This document shows, piece by piece, positions 33,329 to 37,005 of a stretch of 37,005 nt of DNA. Under the pieces are notes generated by a model, which worked only from the letters and a program-made list of their open reading frames with translations, was not told the DNA's origin and did not search any database. Where the stretch lies: contig JAOANU010000037.1 of assembly GCA_034387635.1 (NCBI GenBank), positions 1 to 37,005 on the forward strand. The letters run 5' to 3'. Source of the DNA: Rhodosporidiobolus odoratus. Taxonomy: Eukaryota > Basidiomycota > Microbotryomycetes > Sporidiobolales > Sporidiobolaceae. Made by a program: the position numbers and the translations under genes. Positions within the stretch are counted from its first letter, which is position 1. Every line of letters starts with the position of its first letter.

Positions 33329-33880
33329 TCAGATTAGCTCGAATTTATATGGTTTAGTGGCGAGCATCTTCGGCATCTCCGTAAGGATACGCAGACCGTC
33401 GTGATAAAATGATGGGGTATCGTCTTCTCCAGCAGAAACGATGGAGCCTTGACCACCGAGGAAGTTCGACTTACACGAAGCACGGAAGGTCTGCGATGGT
33501 TGATACGGGTCTGGAAGCGGATCTCTGGAGGAGGAGCTGTGGAGGAGAGAAGACAAAAACCTAAAAAGCGCAACCTAGGTCAGCGCTCGTTCAGACGATA
33601 TGTGGGACGCGGAGGGAGGTGTCGTGATTTGAGCTCAGTAGAATAAACACAGCCGCGTGTTGTCATCATTACGCTCCAGCTTCCCAAATCTCCGTAGAGA
33701 GAAGGAAAGGATTGGAGCGTTGAGACGGTAATTACAAGCATCGTTGCTCGGAGGGTGGGGTATAGGATGGGGGAGAGGGGAACGTTTGGGAAGTAAGGGA
33801 GATGGATGCTCACCAGGAGACCAAGCAGGGAGTAGAGGGCGAAAGCCAAGGACTGTAGAGAAAGCTGAGAACAAGACAAT
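33329..33880 (-). CDS. Unrecognised gene, 3' exons only; possible membrane protein
   Basis: Not recognised. The two 3' exons are proposed as 33880-33673 and 33574-33329, phase-consistent, joined at GSWS|VALFRF across an intron with CTGACCTAG at its 3' end. The first exon has one hydrophobic helix (LAFALYSLLGLLVSIHLPYF); LRATMLVITVSTL may be another. The C-terminal part contains PDPYQPSQTFRAS, FLGGQGSIVSAGEDDTPSFY and GLRILTEMPKMLATKP. Upstream, up to about 34410, are open minus-strand frames with hydrophobic character (PIWLVLLFITPRSQ) and a good GTACGT donor near 34142. I could not find an ATG that connects them in frame. The whole gene may span about 33329-34411. Non-coding origin remains possible. 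Confidence 0.35.
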
Positions 33881-34475
33881 CTGCGGATGGTGAACGAGGT
33901 CAGCGACTGCACGGCTGCTTGTCCAGTGTTCTGCTAGTCCGGCGGCATGTTTGCGCTCCGAGAGAAGATTACGGATGTATCGTCTGTGTCGGGTCTACTA
34001 AAACACCGACTACGCGACTCTAGTTTGATTGATACGTAAAGCATCGTCCTTGCTGCTACTGCCCCCGAGCCTCGTGCAGGAGCGCCGACGCGCCGAATGG
34101 CACGACTGGGGGCGGGAGATGTGTTCAAAGTGAAGAGACGTACCAGAAAAGCACAAGGGATCGTCCGACAAGCGCGGGACGAGAGCGTAGATGAACTGTT
34201 GAAGCAAGTGAAAAAGTCGGGTTGAAGCAGCACGAGTCGAAGTGAGCGCGGTGGATGAGGGCGAGGTACGCTGGACGAGCTTGGGTCGCTGTAGCAAGTA
34301 GTAAGGCAGTATGCTACGTCCTTGTACAGGTTGAGAGCGAGGAGTGATGAAGAGGAGGACAAGCCAGATTGGCTGAGCTGAAGTAGAGTGACCTGACTCT
34401 AATCTAGTCAAGTGACATTATGGTTGATTACCTTTGCTTAATTTCGCCTTCTTCTGCCTCTTATGTCTCCACGAC

Positions 34476-34481
34476 ACGCGT
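34476..34481. promoter_or_regulatory. MluI cell-cycle box upstream of SPC34-like gene
   Basis: ACGCGT about 175 bp before the proposed start at 34654. A second copy is at 34555-34560. Paired MluI boxes fit G1/S-controlled transcription by MBF-type factors; this is inferred from motif and position. Confidence 0.4.
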
Positions 34482-34554
34482 AGCTAGCTTGCGCTTCTGT
34501 ATGCCGAACGATAGGAAACTCCTGCTACTGTCTGACCTCGCGAAGACCCTCGAA

Positions 34555-34560
34555 ACGCGT
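34555..34560. promoter_or_regulatory. Second MluI cell-cycle box upstream of SPC34-like gene
   Basis: ACGCGT about 95 bp before the proposed start, 79 bp from the first copy. See the partner site at 34476-34481. Confidence 0.4.
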
Positions 34561-34653
34561 GGTGGACGACCTCTTCCTCCTCACCGATCATCTGCTTCCT
34601 CTGGCTTTTCCCTGTTTCAGCTGCACCTGCTGGGACCCTCTCAACTCGCGCAC

Positions 34654-36839
34654 ATGAGCGCCAGCTACCTAACTGACGCTTTCCGATCCCTCTCCACCTC
34701 CACCGCTCTCCTCAACTCTCTCCCACTCTCCTCATCCAACATCCTCCCTCGCACCGTTCTCTCAAACGAAGACTTCTTCGAAACTCACCTCATAAGAGAC
34801 GCTGCACCTCATGAACTCGCACTCTTCCAGCCAAACGCTGCGACTAGCGACTTCAATGCCGGAGGAGCAGTGGTAGATGAGGGCTGGTTGAGGGAACAGG
34901 AAGGAGGCGAGACTGGCTGGGGGGTTAGAAAGAGACAGGGTCCCGTCAGGGTAGGAGCAAGGGAGAAAGCTAGCCCGCTGAAGAGTACGAGACGCCAGAC
35001 ACAGCAGGGAGGAGGTGGGGTGGACGAGCCAGACAGGTGTCTGAGGGCAGCCAAGAAGCTGCTCGACGTCTAGTATGTAGCCACCCGCTCCGCCTCGCTA
35101 GCGTACGCTGATACCTCATGCTGCAGCACCATGCCTCGCGCGACGGACCATGTCCTCGCCCTTCACTCACAATGGGTCGGAGTGGTCGACTCCATCTCTG
35201 ACCTGGAAGAATCCCTGCGTCGCGTTCGTACTGCCCCACTGTATCTCTTTCCTTTGCTCGCTAATCCTAGGTATGTGAACGCAGCCTCCATCACGCCCTA
35301 CGCCTCAGCCGCACCATTCTGACTCTTACTACCGCCGTCTCGAATTTGAAGATCTGATCAAACGGGAGCAGCTAGAACTACTCGCGCTTGAAGAGATCAA
35401 GGCTGAGAAGCAGGCCGAGGTCCGTTTGCCGCCATCTTTCATGCTCATGATGAATACTGACGACACCAAAGAGAATGTGCAGGTCAACGCTCTCCTGCGC
35501 CGTCCTTCTACTTCTTCCCGCCCCGACATCCCCCCGTCCCCCGCGCGTCGACCCGTAGGCCCTACGGCAAAAGGTCGCAGAGTCCCTTCTGTCGTCTCAT
35601 CTGCCCGCGCTCGTCCCCCACCTTCAATCAATAATACCGACACTCTCCTCGACGAGGAAGACCCGAACGTTGATCCTTTCGCCAAGTCCACCAAGCTGGT
35701 TAAGGCCGCTGCTCTCGCTCCACAGGCTGAGGGACAACCTGAGACGAAGCAGAAACGTGTCCCTGCAGTCGTTGCTGCCGCTGCCGCTGCTCGGGGGCGC
35801 CCTTCCACCGGTGCACCTCCGTCTGCCACAGCTCGATCCCCTCCTGCCCGCGCCTCTGCTCCTCCGTCACGAGCCAAGACGCCCATGACTGCTGCCCCGC
35901 CGGCGCCCTCTGCAGAAGAAGAGACTGAACTCGCGCAAGAGCCAACCCCCAAACCCGCTCGTACTCGCTCCTCCCGACCCTCACTCCCCGCCTCCGCTTC
36001 AGCGTCGATCGCCCCTCCTCCTCCTCCTCCTCCTCCTATCTCCCAACCTCAACCATCACCAACCCTCCCCGAAGGTGTTTCCGAAGCCGAGCTTGATTTA
36101 GCATTGAGGACAATTTGGAGTGGATTGGGAGAGGTTAGTGGATTGAAAGGATGGGGGAGGAGATGGGGTGAGGAGAAGGGGGGGATGGAGGAGGAGGAGG
36201 CGCGAGGGAGGATGGAGAGGGGAGAGGTTGGGGTTGAGGAGACTATGTACGTTCCGATTCATTTTTCATCCCCGAGACCTGTGGCATCTATCCCCGCCTC
36301 TTCATAGTTCCTGAGAAAACTAGTGCTAGTGCTCGTACCAGTGCGCGCGCAATCAATCACAGATACTCACCCCCAAGTTTCCCCCATTCTTCTACAGCGA
36401 AATCCTCTCCTACGCCCTTTCTACCTCGTCGGCCTCGCTCTCTTCTACTCCCGCCTCTCCTGGCAGCTCGATAGCCACCGCCACCACGAGCTCAACCACT
36501 ACGAAAGATCCACCCGCCTTCTGGACCCCGGCCCAACTTCTCGAATCCCACCTCCTAATCCTCCTTCTCTCCTCTCTCTCCCCCGCCTCCTCCTCCTCCT
36601 CTTCTACCTCACTCCCCCTCCCACTGATCTTCCGTTCCCCCCTCGCCACCGGTCTCTCTACCCAAAAAACTCCTTGTGTGAGTATGACTCTCGTCAAGAC
36701 GAGATTGGGCGAGTTTGCGAGAGACAAAGGTTGGACGGAAGAGATGGGCACGACGGCGGTTTATGCGTTGGTTAGTAAAGGGGTTGTGAGGATTGATAGG
36801 AGGGGGAAGGAGGGGGCTGCGGTGGGGATTAGGACGTAG
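34654..36839 (+). CDS. SPC34: DASH/Dam1-complex Spc34-like protein with long C-terminal extension
   Basis: DASH couples kinetochores to microtubule plus ends. Exons: 34654-35072, 35127-35223, 35285-35419, 35483-36246, 36398-36839; about 618 aa. Spc34-like N-terminus: a helix of the STALLNSLPLSSSNILPRTV type, followed by DFFETHLIRDAAPHELALFQ, which matches the family's phenylalanine/proline helix, Ile/Leu-Ile-Arg-Asp and His-Glu-x-Ala-Leu-Phe pattern. RCLRAAKKLLDVYTMPRATD then VLALHSQWVGVVDSISDLEE match the middle helices. The third exon is a charged coiled coil (DLIKREQLELLALEEIKAEK). Then come an Ala/Pro/Ser-rich disordered region with a polyproline run (36013-36037) and a folded-looking end (TLVKTRLGEFARDKGW, VYALVSKGVVRIDRRG). 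Yeast Spc34 is about 295 aa. The 35420-35482 intron is in frame and could be retained. The assignment is by pattern only. Confidence 0.6.
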
Positions 36840-37005
36840 GGAAACATGGCGGAAGCAAAAGTCTTTACAAGCGACAGGATCTCGGATGCCCCTTTCTCCT
36901 TCTTCCCGCCTCTCCCATGGCGCTTTCTCGGAAAGTTCGCAGAGTCGGGTAGGCAGACGTTTTCTTTGAGTGTTCGACTGTCAAGTACGAGTCCTTGAGC
37001 GTCTG

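Noticed and set aside
33449..33646. Plus-strand 65-aa frame as a gene
   Set aside because: It is basic, low-information sequence antisense to the better supported minus-strand exons.

Overview
The window reads as nuclear DNA of a basidiomycete fungus, most likely a GC-rich red-yeast-type lineage (Microbotryomycetes such as Rhodotorula or Rhodosporidium). This is inferred from the base composition, from many introns of about 55-130 nt that begin GTNNGT, carry a CTGAC-type branch site close to a pyrimidine-rich tract and end in AG, and from fungal-only gene families (DASH subunit, siderophore transporter, Sch9 kinase). Gene models below were assembled by eye: splice sites were chosen so that the reading frame and the family motifs continue, and exon lengths were checked for phase. 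Exon coordinates are given in each entry.

Layout, left to right: MPS1 spindle-checkpoint kinase (-, 211-4312); mitochondrial initiation factor IF-3 (-, 4926-5645); a DHA1-type MFS exporter (+, 6083-8503); a MATH-BTB protein (-, 8958-10909); the F-box protein HRT3/FBXO9 (+, 11102-13257); a siderophore-iron transporter (-, 13545-16276); tubulin cofactor E (+, 16807-19305); mismatch-repair MSH6 (-, 19471-24962); the AGC kinase SCH9 (-, 25410-28572); an RNF216-like RBR ubiquitin ligase (-, 29556-32951); an unrecognised gene of which only the 3' part is resolved (-, 33329-33880); and a DASH-complex SPC34-like gene (+, 34654-36839). No transposon, CRISPR array, rRNA or tRNA gene was seen.

Functionally this is mainly housekeeping sequence with three loose themes: chromosome segregation and microtubules (MPS1, TBCE, SPC34-like), ubiquitin ligases or their substrate adaptors (MATH-BTB, HRT3, RBR), and membrane transport (DHA1 exporter, siderophore transporter). 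No operon-like logic is expected. Four head-to-head pairs share short intergenic regions: IF-3/MFS, BTB/F-box (192 bp), siderophore transporter/TBCE, and the unknown gene/SPC34.

The most checkable observations are a perfect ATCTGATAA iron-GATA site just upstream of the siderophore transporter, MluI-box (ACGCGT) sites upstream of MSH6 and SPC34, an 11-nt micro-exon in MSH6, a 19-nt exon in the siderophore transporter, a predicted membrane helix inside the RBR ligase, and a long extension on the SPC34-like protein. I did not find convincing evidence of a wholly new biological system.
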